DNA from: Capitulum mitella | Taxonomy: Eukaryota; Arthropoda; Thecostraca; Pollicipedomorpha; Pollicipedidae | Assembly: GCA_030062745.1 (NCBI GenBank) | Contig: CP099849.1 | Location: 19,948,144-20,012,143 of the forward strand | Length of the DNA: 64,000 nucleotides | Direction of reading: 5' to 3' | Shown here: one piece after another, positions 47,641-60,400 of the stretch | How the letters are laid out: each line of letters opens with the position of its first letter | How positions within the stretch are numbered: position 1 is the first letter of the stretch | The notes under the pieces: generated by a model | Told to the model about the DNA's origin: nothing | The model's input: the letters and a program-made list of their open reading frames with translations, nothing else | The model's database searches: none | Translations under genes and position numbers: made by a program

Positions 47641-48189
47641 CGCCAGGTGGTGCTGGGTTAAGCTTCGGAGCGCCCTTGCAACTCGCCGTGCGAGGAAGAC
47701 GTCCTTTCATGTATGAGGGGTACATCTTCAGGTCTGTGGGAGCCTCTTCAGGCCGGGGGAGGACGCCCTGAACTCTCCTCGGTTAACTCTGGACAACCCG
47801 CGACGTGCATGAGGCGCCGCCCGCCACTGCCGATAAGGACGCACTCGGCGTCAGAGGGGAGGGCAATGGCCCAGTGGCACTGACCATGGACCATGGCCAT
47901 TAGGGTGTCTCAGAATAACACTTTTTGGTAAAAGCGTAACTGGTGAGGGTTAGTCTGGTCGTTCGATTTCAGGCGAGTTAAGCGGTGCCATTTTATCAAA
48001 ATTTGTTCTTGATTAGGGAGTGCGCAGAACGTTATGAAAATGGACACCGAAATCGCCTCGGAGGCATAAAACGAAGTCTTAACGCGCTTAACATGCCGAT
48101 TACATGTTTCCGACTATGAATAAAACGGAACTGAACTGAAGCGAAAAAAAACTATGAAATTCCATGTTTCCAACTATGCTGGTGTTAAC

Positions 48190-48255
48190 TTAACCAGGTC
48201 TTAACTTAACCAGAGAGGCGGGATAATTTAATGTTGTTAACTTAACCAGAGAGGT
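48190..48255. repeat. TTAACTTAACCAG short repeats
   Basis: GTTAACTTAACCAG or TCTTAACTTAACCAG occurs three times within 65 bases, twice followed by AGAGAGG(C/T)GGGA, at the left edge of the large inverted repeat. Confidence 0.8.
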
Positions 48256-48630
48256 GGGAAAGGATTGGGGGGCAGCAATGCTTAAAAATGAAAATACTTT
48301 AAACCGCGTCGAGATGGTTATCAATCGAATCATCATAGCCAATGTGTCTCGATGGTATGTACCTAGTGATGTGACCTGGTTTGGCCTCTCACCTTTCGGA
48401 CCTTCATTTGACGTTGATGAAGGGAAAAAAGAAAATGTACCCCGTCAGATCAAAATAGTTGTATCCAACGTTCACGTTACATCAGGATTCCATAAATGAA
48501 TCATTCTGGACACATTTTATTGTGCATACCTCACAACCGCCATTGCATCAGTCGACCATTCGCATTCCACATGACCATGTTATTGCACACACGGCCTCCC
48601 CATGCGGTCGAATCCAGCACCTTACACACA

Positions 48631-49165
48631 TCAAAGTGTGCTCAGTGTACGTTTATCAAAGACGCAGATCTTCTGCCGGTGGGCCTCCACCTCCTGCAGA
48701 AGCCACTGTAGCTGCTCCTCGTCATCGGTTAACGTACTTGCGAAGTTCCTGATCATTGCCCCTCCCCCCATCTCTGCCGCGTCATTTGCAACTTTTGCAA
48801 TCTGCACAAACTCCCGATACGACAGATAGCCAACGTCGGCTTTCCATTCGTTGACTCGTTTGCTTGGCCGCAGGCTAGCATCTGTATGAAGCAGCCAAAA
48901 TACCAGCCGAGAATACTCATTTATCAGATCCGAGGAGTCGCAGAACGGCACTGCATCCTCAAAATCATCTCACAGCGGCACAGACAACTGTTTCGAAGCT
49001 ATGGCAGCATTATCATCATTGCTGACGTCATCCGACACCATACTGAACACGACCGTCTGGGGCCTCAAATAGGCCACGTGCCAACGCATCACCACCAACA
49101 CTGTATCATCCACGGGCTTGTCAACCGTCCCGTAGTGCAGCAAGTCCTCGTACAGCTCCAGGTCG
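48631..49165 (-). pseudogene. Decayed ORF in left arm, unknown family
   Basis: Reading minus from about 49165: LHYGTVDKPVDD, VAYLRPQTVVFSM, one in-frame stop at about 48970, then the intact 106-codon part SRLVFWLLHTDASLRP, EFVQIAKVANDAAE, MIRNFASTLTDDEEQLQWLL, QEVEAHRQKI and FDKRTLSTL ending at 48631. No known domain is recognised. It may be part of a transposon or a host gene caught in the inversion. Confidence 0.6.
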
Positions 49166-49304
49166 TTACCAGGGTCGTCAGTGGAAACCAGGGCAAACAG
49201 TCATGCGGGTACATACTACAGCCATGTGGGTACATTTGATGTACCCGCACGGCCGTCTGCACCGGTTACCGCTGACACTTCTAGTCAAGCCTTGAAGGTG
49301 TACC

Positions 49305-49825
49305 ATTACCTGCTGCACTATGGGACGGTTGACAAGCCCGTGGATGATGAGTGCTGGCCGTGGTGCGTCGCCACATGGCCTATTTGAGGCCCGAGGCAGT
49401 CGTGTTTAGTCTGGTGTTGGATGACGTCAGAGATTAAGATAAGGCAGCCATGGCTTCGAAGCTACTGTCTATGCTGGTGTCAGAAGGCTGAGGATGCTGC
49501 GCCATCAGTTGACTCTTACACGAATTTCTCGAATCCGATACACGAGTCCTCTTGGCTGGTACTCCAGCCGCTTCAGATGGATGCCAGCGTTTAGCTAAAC
49601 AATCAGACCACAAATGAAAAACCGACGATGACTATCTGCGATATTGAGTTCGCGCAGATTGCAAAAGTTGCAAATGATGTGGCAGAGAGAGTTGGGGCAA
49701 TGATCAGGAACTTCGCAAGAACGGTAACCGATGACGAGGAGCAGCTACAGTGGCTTCTGCACGAGGAGGAGGCCTACTGGCAGAAGATCTGCGCCTTTGA
49801 TAAACGTACACTGAGCACACTTTGA
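49305..49825 (+). pseudogene. Decayed ORF in right arm, paralogous to the left-arm ORF
   Basis: LLHYGTVDKPVDDECW begins the copy. Frameshifts and stops interrupt the middle. 49628-49825 is open again: EFAQIAKVANDVAERVGAMI, VTDDEEQLQWLLHEEE and FDKRTLSTL. Most differences from the left arm in this part keep the amino acid class, as if the ORF was once under selection. Confidence 0.6.
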
Positions 49826-50199
49826 TGTGTGTAAGGTGCTGGATTCGACCGCATGGGGACGCCGTGTGTGCAGTAACATGGTCATGTGGAATGCAAATGG
49901 TCGACAGATGCAATGGAGGTCGTGAGGTATGTACAATAAAATGTGCTCAGAAAGATCCATTTATGGAATCCTGATCTGTTTGGTACATTTATTTTGATCT
50001 GACGGGGTACACTTTCTTTTCTCTCCCTCATTAACATCAAATGGAGGTCCGAAAGGTCAAACAGAGGTCGGATGAGGTAACATCACATTTAGGTACAAGC
50101 CATCGAGCCACTTTAACTGTGAGGATTCGTCTGATGCCCATCTCGACGGGGTTTATTTTTTTATTTCTAAGCATTGCTATCCCAACCAATCCCCATTTG

Positions 50200-51585
50200 T
50201 CACTTAACCCTCTTTCGGGTTGGGTGACAAACCAGATAGATTTCAGTGTCAGAAACATGGAATCGGCATGGTAAGAGAGCGTAAAAAGCTTTGTTTTATG
50301 CCTCCTAGTCAATGTCAATGCCCATTTTTGTACCGCCTTGCTCCTCCGTCATTTCGGAAATGGCTTAAAAATCGCTAATTTCAAACGCTATGTGCACCAC
50401 TCACCAAGCATAAATTTTAATGAACATAACACCGCTACACTTACCTCGAACCGAAGAACCAGACTAGCCCTGACCAGCTATGCTTTTAACAAAAAGTGTC
50501 ATTTTGACCTTCATGGCCATGGCACCCAATAAATCTTTGAGCTCAAGGCTTATGAAGATGTGTTGTAGTTCTTATGGATGTTTTCGTGTTTTCCACAACA
50601 GCAAACAGTTGATGTCCTGTCGTTCTGCGACTAAATGGCATCGTTTCCATTTTTCAGTCTTGACGAATGTTACTCATGCATGAACAGACAAAATCCACCA
50701 CATTTGGCACAACATCAGAAAATGAAGAATTAACTCGCCTTGTCTTCTGCTAAAACTAATGTCTCCCAGATTATGACCCCTGAGAAGAAAACCTAATTAG
50801 GAGGAGCAGCCACTTATACTCTATGATCGTGGATGATCTGGGCGCACGTCGTTTGTTAATTTTCGGTTAACAACGTCATGTACGACACTTGTTCATTTTC
50901 GGTTAACAACGTTACGTACGACACTTCTGGAGTGGCTTGCACTGTGAATGCTTGAGACCATTATGGGGCGCTTCTTTGCCGCACAATCGATGTACGAAAT
51001 CAGGCCAGGATTTTGTCGCCAATGAACAGGTACTAAACAAAGGCAACTGTCGCCGTTGGAACGTAAGTCGGCGTCCACGTATGTGCACCTCGACCGGCAG
51101 CTTACGTGCATTCAGATAAGCAATGGCGACACAGGTATGAGCATGCATCTGATTTAAGTAGCCGTTAAACAGTAGATGGTGCGAAGGTGTTGCTTCCAAT
51201 CAAGTCCACTCGCTCGAACTAAGTTCTGATGGTAATGGGGGATGGTTTTATCACGGACGGCTCAGCTTCATATGCAGAAGCGAGAGGCCTGCACCTTGCA
51301 GTCCCTCTCGGCTGTCAATTGCCCATGCATTCAAGCTGGAAGTCTTTAACTGGTACCCGTAAACAATTATGCTACATTTCAAAAGCGCATATCGCTATTT
51401 TTGCCAAAATTTTGAAGAGGCAACATTGAATAAAACTGTATGATTTTGCATTTAATATCACAAGTAAGACACCTTGTGGGACGCATAACCAGCGTCAGGC
51501 ACACTCCCCGAATTAGTACGCAACGAACTTTAACGAGGAAGATCGAAATCGAAGTCATTATATACAGCCGATGGTGGTGATTAAA
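50200..51585. other. Non-coding sequence
   Basis: No exon. CATTTTCGGTTAACAACGTxA(T/C)GTACGACACTT is duplicated at about 50858 and 50893, a 40-base tandem repeat. Confidence 0.45.
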
Positions 51586-51589
51586 CTCT

Positions 51590-51800
51590 CCGGAGGCGTG
51601 GTTCTATAAAATATTCCATGCAGCCGGGTTAAATGATCCTGTAAAAACCGACGTGATAGCTTGACTTTTTGACCGAGCGCGAGAGCGCGATGTCAAAATT
51701 GAAGCCAACACAGCGGTTTTCGAAGAATTATTGCCGGCCAAAGTGTAGTATGAGTTTTACCACATGACCTTACCACAACATAATAAGATGTTTGCGTAAA
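51590..51800 (+). repeat. Repeat family C, copy 1
   Basis: TTTTTGACCGAGCGCGAGAG, GAAGAATTATTGCCGGCC and AGTATGAGTTTTACCACATG reappear inverted at 54235-54475. Confidence 0.78.
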
Positions 51801-52014
51801 ACGCGTAAAAAGGCCCAACAAAGTAAGTTCCTACAGAACGGAAAATCGACTGAAGCATCACTGTCGTTACCATTCGTGCTAGTACTGTCCATTACCCATC
51901 ATTCGTTCTGAAAATTGCCATTCGTGTCAATACATTACATTACTCATGCCAGATTTCTTTCCTTTCAATGCATGCCTTGTATTGGCGAATATTGTCAAGA
52001 AAAAAGGAGCATAT

Positions 52015-52260
52015 TCGTGCCAACGCGCAAACAGGTAAAAACATGCATGCAAGGGTTCACTTATTACGTCATATCTCGATGGCCTGACGTTGTATGGAAA
52101 TGGTGTGATGTCAGAATACGTAAAACTGATTGATACACAGGCAATGAAAGTCCAGTTGGGCTGGCTTAAACGGTTCAGAAGTTATTCACGAAAAACCGAG
52201 GGCGGTGCCGGGTTAACACCCGCACTCGAAGGGAGCCTTTTTGTGCCCCCCACCTGTTTT
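52015..52260 (-). repeat. Repeat family B, copy 2 (inverted)
   Basis: ACATGCATGCAAGGGTTCAC, TTACGTCATATCTCGATGGC and GGGCTGGCTTAAACGGTTC are reverse-complement matches to 46380-46570. Confidence 0.72.
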
Positions 52261-52549
52261 CCTTAAAAATCTCAAGAACGGATGGGCGCTGGTTGCTGCT
52301 ACTTTGTGACATTTATGGTAATTTAATAGCTCGTCGATTGACGCAGGAAAACCGAAAATCGGCCGGATTTTTTTTGAAATTTCAAGCTTTTGAATTCAAG
52401 CAAACACAACGAAAATAAAGGCTGTCGCCGACAAACGGGAACTTTATGAAAGGACTAGCGTTCTATCTAAGATTACCATTTCAACACAATCAGGCATCGT
52501 CATTCGGGCATAAGTAACGGATGTACCAAGACCAAAGCCAAGGTCAATA

Positions 52550-52985
52550 AGGGCTTAGGTCGCCAAAGGTCAAAGTCAACCAGTTTGTAACCTGATCCAG
52601 ATTTGCTCTGAAACATGTCGCTTTCTATGAAATATGTATTCAAAGACCCTAAAAACACGTGTGCACACACTGATACGTTGCTTGACCGTCACCAAGGTCA
52701 GTGACGGTCAAGGCCATCAAAGTTAAGGTTAAATATCGGGTGACCTGGTCTAGATTTCCTTTGTGACATGTCGCTTTGTATGAAATATGCATTCAAAGAC
52801 CCTAATAAAGACACGTGTGCGCACAACAGATACGATCATATGTACCAAGATCATTTCAGATGAAGGTCATCAAAGGTCAAGGGTAATTATTTTGTGACCT
52901 GGTCCAGATTTTCTTTGCAATACGTCAATTTGCATGGAATATGCATTCAAAGACAGTAATAAAAAAGTGCTTGGCACACTGATAC
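52550..52985. repeat. 154-bp tandem repeat, three copies, each with a DR4-like motif
   Basis: GTGACCTGGTCxAGATTT and TATGAAATATGCATTCAAAG start at 52586, 52740 and 52894, exactly 154 bases apart. Each unit is preceded by paired half-sites: AGGTCG-N4-AGGTCA (52557-52572), a decayed pair near 52704, and AGGTCA-N4-AGGTCA (52864-52879). Confidence 0.85.
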
Positions 52986-53828
52986 CCACAGGTATGTAGA
53001 TATACATATACATACATACATAAATATAAACGCTGGAAGTGACCAAATGTACCGATGTTGGCTACCTTCACCGAAAATACGTAGAAGATGCGTGCAGGGC
53101 CAGAATTTACACTCAAGCTATCCCGTGTTGATCGAAATCTGATCTGCAAAAGACGAAAAATGACGCCACAGGCCAATGACCTGACATGACCTCGGCCCGA
53201 AATCCTCAGTGAAGACGTCAGATGAATGAAAATAGTCGCATGCCACGTTTTAACGCCCAAACAAACACCCTTTTCCCGTTCCATTCGAAAAGTCGTACGG
53301 AATGGTCTGCACAGACAGTGTCCAAAGTTGACCTTTCCCACCCCATTTGACCTTGAAGATATTGACCTAGGGTCACGGAAACTGCACACAACGTGAATTG
53401 TTATGGCCCTACCCCGTCCATAAAATTTCACTTCTCTAGATTTTTCCGTTTCCAAGATCGGACGGGGCACTTTTGTGCCCCCCTTCCAGTGCTCATTAAC
53501 GCGAAACCCCCTTCCACTGCGCAGGTTAAGTGGCAATGTAATTCAATGGGCTTATGTCAGTATTTCTACAAAATGCTTCCCTCGTCAGGTGTTCTTGGTC
53601 CACCAAGGCGCTATAATGGCATTCTGCGTAATCTGGAGCCTTTACCTTTTGCCTACAGTCAGAGATGTTGAGTTCCGCTGTGATCACTGTGTTCTTTATG
53701 TATTCTTTTTTCAATGAAATATGTGGCAAACCCACGAGAACTGTAAGCGACAGGGGGCATGATTCAAAAACTTTTCTTTTCTTTGCATTTTTCAGCAATA
53801 AATAGTAAATGAAACAGGCAACTATAAT

Positions 53829-53929
53829 ATCCGGTATCCCGCCGGACATCCAGCCGGACATCCGGCACTCCAATTCGGCATATCCGGTATCCGACCGGAT
53901 CGCAAAAATCCCGATCCGGTGCATCCCTA
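53829..53929 (-). mobile_element. hAT-like transposon terminus (remnant)
   Basis: The block is full of CCGGAT/ATCCGG words and ends GATCCGGTGCATCCCTA. In reverse, TAGGGATGCACCGGATC is the typical start of many hAT elements. No partner terminus or transposase was seen in the window. Confidence 0.5.
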
Positions 53930-54234
53930 CTTTAAATCTGATTATTTGATTTTCAGTTTGGTGCGTTTATTCGTGGAATGGCTTCATCATATTTCTGAAG
54001 AATGATTTGACACCCGTTCGTTGCATTTTTCATTGGAAGGAAAAACATCTGTGGCAGGAGGAATGCAATGTATTGGCACCAATAACAATTTTCCTTGAGG
54101 TCAGACAGCGACGAACTGATGACAGATCATGGCCAGCACCAGCTGTCAATGGTGACGTCGTGTCAGCCACCGAATTTAAGCACTACTGGTGACGACGGTG
54201 ATGACACGACTTGTGACGACTCAGGTTTCATGTT

Positions 54235-54475
54235 TGATGGTCCCAGCAAATTGGACTACCCATGCCACGCAAACATCTTACCAACATCTACCAAAATCGG
54301 AGTTGTAACGGCATGTGATAAAACTCATACTACGTTCGGCCGGCAACAATTCTTTGAAAACCTCTGTGTTGTCTTAATTCTGACCTCGCGCTACCGCGCT
54401 CGGTCAAAAAAAATCAACCCATCACCTCGGTTTTTAAAGAATTAGTTCACTCGGCCTTATGCAGTATTTCATATA
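54235..54475 (-). repeat. Repeat family C, copy 2 (inverted)
   Basis: Reverse complement of this block matches 51590-51800: TTTTTTGACCGAGCGCGGTA, GAATTGTTGCCGGCC and GTAGTATGAGTTTTATCACA. The pair encloses 2.4 kb. Confidence 0.78.
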
Positions 54476-54479
54476 ACTA

Positions 54480-57200
54480 CACGGCACATGCTTATGCCCT
54501 TTGCTATCTCTGGAATGTGATAAACTGGTTCAGCGATCCTAAATTAACGTGTTGACCCTGGCCGTCTTTTTTCAATGGGACTGCTAAAGCACTGCGACGA
54601 AAATCTTAATTCAGGTTGAACTATACGCAACGCGCTAATGCTTTTGCTTTCTTAAGCATGTAGTCAAAGCGAAAACATCATTCCCGGAATGGTTTGGTGA
54701 CCAGCAGTTACAATGCTTTTGAGCTGTCAAAAGTGGTTTGGCCGAGCTGGACTGGACTGGACTGAGAAGACCGCTGATATTACTTTTTTAATTATTTCTG
54801 ACTAATACTCGTTTGGAGTTGCTTGCAATTAAACGCAAATTGCAAGCAGCTTGGAGTTGCTTGCAATTAAACATATGCATCACAGGAAAAGGAAAATGGA
54901 GGACATGGGATGTTGGACGATACTGAATTCATCAAAAATCAAAATCAGCACCACATAAAACCGGATCTTCTTGAAGAACAATTCAAGCACCTCGAACGCA
55001 ACCTGTTAAATATCTATCTGTTGATTTTCGGATCAGCTTGGTAGAGCTCACGAATGAAACCAGGTTTTTGTAAGAAGAAAATAATGAAATGACTGCATCT
55101 CTTGAAACCGTGTTTCCACTCCTCGCCCCCGTCATTTTGAGATATCCGCAGCTTTGATGGTAGTCCCATCAAAGGCCGCGATTGAAATATTTCACAAGCT
55201 ACTGATTTTTTCAAATTTTAGTTTTTTCAGTTTTTTTCAAACGCTTTAAATTTTATAGCATGGGCAAAAGGATACAAGCATTCGTCTTCACATCGTGGAC
55301 AGTTTAACGACAATATTTCATCAAAGGTTTGCGTCCAAATCTTATTCAGAGTCAGCGAGCGAAACGGACGAACGCAGTCATACAGTCCATAAATCCAGAG
55401 TTCTGAATGTTTTCTGCTTGCTTTCTTGCTTAAAGGCAACTTGAATATATGTCTCTGGAGCAGCTTCATACTACATGCTTCATAGCAGTCTATCTAACAC
55501 TGGACATTTTCTAGCTGCCGAAATTTTCGACGTTCAGGCCGAACAAAGCTTCGTTTTGTACATCAAAGCGTTATAAGCCAGCGAATGGGTACATAACAAT
55601 GATTGCAGTTGCTTGCAAAAACGGATATGTTCCATCACAAAGCGCCGTGCAGCAACTACCACCATGTTTGGCCTCGATCTCTTACATCACTTACCAAGAC
55701 TCAATAAATCAGTCATCACGTTCGATCTTTACGTTCTAATGTCGCAGAGACAGAGAAATTTATGTCTTCACTTCAACAGCAACGTATATTTCGTTTCTGT
55801 TTAGCAAACACCTGGTTATTTTCGCATATGAATATGCGGAAATTCATATCAGCTTAGTATCATGGAATACTTGAGATGTAAGCAAGCAAATCGCAGTATT
55901 TGTCATGTGTGGGCAAAAACCCAAAGTGAGCAATCGAGCATTAGCCAGGTAGTCGCCTGGGTCGCATTTGGCAAACCCGTAAAATGAAGACTGCGCATGG
56001 CACAATACGAAACAAAAAGGCAAGCGAGCGATTTCAGATCCTCAGTGTGAATGTGTTCGCCCGATTTTTCGGTTTCCGTATGCTCTGTGGGAAATGTCTT
56101 CCCTTCCTCAATATGTCCGTCCCAGCTCTGCTGGAATTATACCTAGATCTGCATACCTGCGCTAATCTGATGACCTTCGTGGACAGCACATCTGATAACC
56201 ACGCAGGCCACCTGGCAACAAAGAACTTTACAGACTGTGTTCAGCTGTTTGTACAGTCTTGGTCAAATTTCTAACGTCAGGATTACAAAATCATAAATGT
56301 GTAACATCAACAATGGCTTGCAAGTGAATACGATAAGAAAGGAACATTGCTTGTGAGAGGAACTAACGATTTCTAGGACACGTAAAAAGCCATCAGTAAG
56401 CAAAACGAGACTTAAAGTTAACAATAACTGAAATTTGACAGAAAATAGCAATCATCTGATGCAGTGGTTTGCACCATACTTCTGACGTTTTTACGTACAG
56501 CTCTTATAAACTAATGGCTTTGGTCGCACGCGTGTTCTCATTAAGATTGCCGATTGGCATGTACTTGGGTTGAAACTATGAAGCCACGCGAAACCGTAAA
56601 ACCTTCGATACAGGGCCGTATAACAGTCGTTGATCTGTGCGAGCGGTAATGGCAATGAATTCTCTTTAAAAAAAAAAACGCCATCGTCAAACATTTCTCC
56701 GGGGACAAAGATGTGAAGAAAAAATAAACAAAATGATGAAGATTGTGTCAGCACTTGCTCCTTTGTGAATATGCAAAAATGGGCCGTTGTAATGTTAAAA
56801 ATGCGTGTTTTTATTTTTTCTGTGGCGTTTTTGAAATTCGTTCCTACGGCGCTCATGATCCGGTCGTTACTGGATGGCTGCTGCCCTGGTGATTAATGCA
56901 AGATGTGGAGTGAAAATGGTCGAACGCAACGATGTGAGCCATGCGATATTACTTTGAGCGCGGAAGAAGGCACAAAGCACGTTTATAAAAATAAAGAGGC
57001 CGGTTTCAGACTTCATAGCAATGAGTAAAATTTACAAAGAATCCGTTTCTGTCTGTTACTGGGGTCGCCCGAAGCAGCGTCCAGAAAGATGCCATTTTGT
57101 TCAAGTTGATTTCCCAACCTTGATAAAATCATCATCTTAGACCTTATTGTACATTTCTGAATGCTGTTCGTGATTTTCGCACCGTTCAGTGCATGGTAAT
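54480..57200. other. Non-coding sequence with a small hairpin repeat
   Basis: At 54814-54872 TTGGAGTTGCTTGCAATTAAAC occurs twice around an inverted AATTGCAAGC, forming a stem. No exon is supportable. Confidence 0.4.
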
Positions 57201-57235
57201 GCTCCGCACAAGGGCACTGCGAAGCAAAGAAACAG

Positions 57236-57480
57236 GTGGCTCACAACCGAACCGATCCCGTTCCCCTGACGCGACCGAGGTCTCCCCAGCCTCCGGCTCT
57301 TCTCAAACTGGGACGACAGGCAGCCGGGGAGCGAGGGGGCCGGCCGCTGCATCGCGGAGGCGTGCTCAGGTGCGCTTGCCGTCTGTCCAGACAGCTGTCC
57401 CTCCCGGATGGTCTGGGAACAATGTATGCGCCCTGCGCCGGCCGCCGCCGCCGTCCGTCAGGTCATGAGACGGCGTGATT
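57236..57480. other. CpG-rich block with an exon candidate on either strand
   Basis: Minus reading: ATG at 57352, then MQRPAPSLPGCLSSQFEK and SRRLGRPRSRQGNGIGSV up to a strong donor gtgagc (exon end 57245), with a CpG-rich leader upstream. Plus reading: acceptor AAGAAACAG at 57235, then GSQPNRSRSPDATEVSP to donor CAG/gtgcgc at 57369. The minus reading looks like a first coding exon. Which is real cannot be settled from sequence alone. Confidence 0.28.
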
Positions 57481-60400
57481 GGCCTGACTGTCCTGGCCGG
57501 TCCCCGCCTGAGATTCAGAAAGGCTGTGCCGTGCCACCGCGTTTCTGAGACTGAGGCGACAGAAACTTGTTGATGAACTCGCAGCTGATGGTATCATCAT
57601 GGCATCATCGTGTGTATAATACTTCATTGTCATTCATCTCACTGCTGTAAACTGAAGGGAAAGACACCCTCGCAGCAGGTGAGGAGCAAGCAGAACGTAG
57701 TTTCAGAACACTGAAAAACCGCCCTGTAGTCCGCGCATTCCAGCTCGCTTGCAGCATTCGACATCAGCTCCGGCAGACGTGGACTAAGCCGGGCTGCGTG
57801 AGATGGTTTACAGTAGTGGGTTGTATGACAGGCTGGCGGCGACTCCCGACATCCAAGTCAAACGGCGCTCTGCCCGAAGCTTGCACGCTGTTGAACGGGC
57901 TATCCCAAGCACCCGCATTCAATTATCAGTGACAAGAAGGTTGTCGTGCTAGGGTCATCTGCCAAGGTCATCTCCTCCTTGACATCCAGGCTACGCCACA
58001 ACCGCATGACCCCAACCAAATAACTTGACTGGACATAACACAGCAGGAATTTTCCAGTTTGCTGTTTTCGTTATTCTTACATTTGAAGTTATTGTTTTAA
58101 GGTAACATGCTGTTTCTTTGAGATTACTACGGCACATATTCCGTAACAGTCTTACTAAACGGAGGCCACTCTGTAGCGCAGGATACCGCGGGAGCAGGGA
58201 CGCCGGCGGAAGCGCCACTGGCGGCTCTGCCAGGGCCGTAAAAGCCGCCCCGACGTCGGTCCGACATTTCCTCTGACCGTGGGGCGGCGAATGGCCGGGG
58301 CGGCAGCCGATGCGTGCACCGCGCACCGCGCGTTCTTATGCAGTTCAGATCTGAAAATGCTGGGAAACGGCAGGGCAGGGCATCTTACAGGAGAAATTCT
58401 GCCTCTTTCAGTCTAACTGACCCGGCGTTTCTGGCACGTGCGGGAACCACAGATGAATTAAAGCGTGCGCGTTTGGTAGTATGTCGCAAGTATGCGTGCG
58501 CATACGGTGGGATTCGCAAGCAGGCGGCAGGGTTCGCAAGCACTCGCAAGTACACGGCGGGATGGGTGCGGCATGCACGCCCCGCCAGTCGCGTGGCAGA
58601 CCAACAGAGCTCGACTGCACCTGCGCGACGGACGGTTCTTTGGCCATTCGGGAACTGCGTTAAAACGGAAGCTACTGAAGCTGAGCACGCTACATGTTTC
58701 CCTCTCGCGTAAGTCCGTCTGGGTGAACGGATAAGTAAGCCCCCAACGTCAGTCGCGTAAACAAGGTAAGTTCAAAAATGCGAGGTCATAAAACTAAAGG
58801 AGTGGTTCCACAGAATAATCGTCTTTTTGATATAAAACATACATGCCGTGATTTCACAGGACGAATCTTGGAGATAGGCTTTATAAACACAGGGAGAGCT
58901 AAATAATTTTTTAACAAAATCGTTGACTTTTGAAGTGGGAGACTTAATTTTGCTTTTGTTACTCTAAAGTCAATTTCAGAACAACTTCATTTAACATTCT
59001 GAAGAAAAACACAACAATACCTGTGGATTTTACCAAACCAAGCTTCAACTCTATGGTGCTGATAATCCAAGCATTAGTTTCTCTGCACGATGATCTTGAT
59101 GCGTCATACACCTGCCCGAGACCCAGACACCAATGCCGTGTGTGGGGAAATCAATTACTAGAAAATCTGCGCATAGAATGTTATGCACTGTACTTCACGC
59201 ATTCTATTCGGTTTACGAAATGAGACTACGTCATTTCGTCCTCATGCATCATAATCCGGCCAACCAGCTCCCAGTCACACCAAGCCACTTCCTGATAATG
59301 CTTTTGCCCCAAGATTTCAGATTTTAGATGTACACCGCCGGGTGACGTTACTGATCCCAAGTCAATATTCCGCAAACAGAAGTAATTCAGCTCCGTTCAT
59401 TAAATTCCACTTGACCTCGCTCAAAATCTGAGACGATATCATTTCAAAACTAGAATAAGGCGTACGTAAAGAAGCCATGGGTTTCGCCACAGGAAAACGG
59501 GGACGCGTCTCCTGTCTCTGCGGAATGTAACGTTAAACGTATGGGCTTGCCAGGGAAGAACTCCAAGGAACAGTGATACCCACAAAGCAATGGGTCACGC
59601 ACAGCCCTTTTTGCGAAACACACTTCAATCGATATCTTATTCATGACCCACGCATGACCGCAACTGATCACCGACTGCAGTAAACGCGATGCTACGCACC
59701 CGAGCGTTGTAAGATCATTTCCTCTCGTTTCTACTGTGTCCGGGGCCGTATATTTCATGTTTCCATGTCACGGATTGCAGGAAAAAGCGATTACCATCGA
59801 TGCGAATGACATAGCATTAAACGATCAGTCCAGAATAACCAAAACTTGTAGGAAATTCCGTTTTCTATTTCAATGTCCGCTTCTGATGAAACATTGTTCA
59901 GCATATTTCAAAGGCTGTCTTCACGACGCGATGCAATGCATGCACACTGCATAAACAACCATCACCGCCCAGGAAGCCGGACTCGAGAATGCCCGGGTAC
60001 CCGCTCACCCCTCGCCGTCCTTAGGTCAAGTGGCCCTGGCCACCGGTCCTTCGTCGGCTCCGGAGCCTATGAAGCATAGCGCGGCAGCTGCATGCCAGTC
60101 GATCGCCTTACATAAACATGTTTTTTTTCTCGGAGCGCTCGTTAAAAAACGCCTGTAGTAGTCTAGCTGTGGGTCATCTGCGTAGTGGCCACGCCAACCA
60201 CGGCACTGAGTAATCCATGAACTAGCGAACCACTTCGAAGTCCATATTTTTTTCTGGCAGTCTCCGGTATGAGTATTTTTCCAGTCCGAGGCGATGAACG
60301 GTACCTATGGGTCCCTAGTGCCTTCGTCGAACATTTTTTCCCTGCACGAGGCGTCAACGTAAAAAAGTAGCAGGCAAAGCTGATGTACAAAGCATAGCCC
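57481..60400. other. Mostly non-coding, GC-rich patches at 58160-58320 and 58480-58640
   Basis: The patch at 58160-58320 has an acceptor GTAGCGCAG followed by short open frames on the plus strand, none with support. 58500-58570 carries TTCGCAAGCA repeats. A polyT run sits at 60121. Nothing else recognised. Confidence 0.35.

Larger units (their letters stand above)
48255..50195. mobile_element. Large imperfect inverted repeat (foldback-like element)
   Basis: The left arm (about 48255-49145) and right arm (about 49300-50195) are reverse complements, with substitutions and small gaps, around a spacer of about 150 bases. Matching ends are GGATTGGGGGGCAGCAATGC and GCATTGCTATCCCAACCAAT. Inner ends match at CTTGTCAACCGTCCC / GGGACGGTTGACAAG. 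Each arm carries a copy of the same decayed ORF. Confidence 0.85.

Noticed and set aside
52925-53536. 203-codon minus ORF
   Set aside because: It overlaps the 154-bp tandem array and unrelated flanking sequence. No domain is recognisable.
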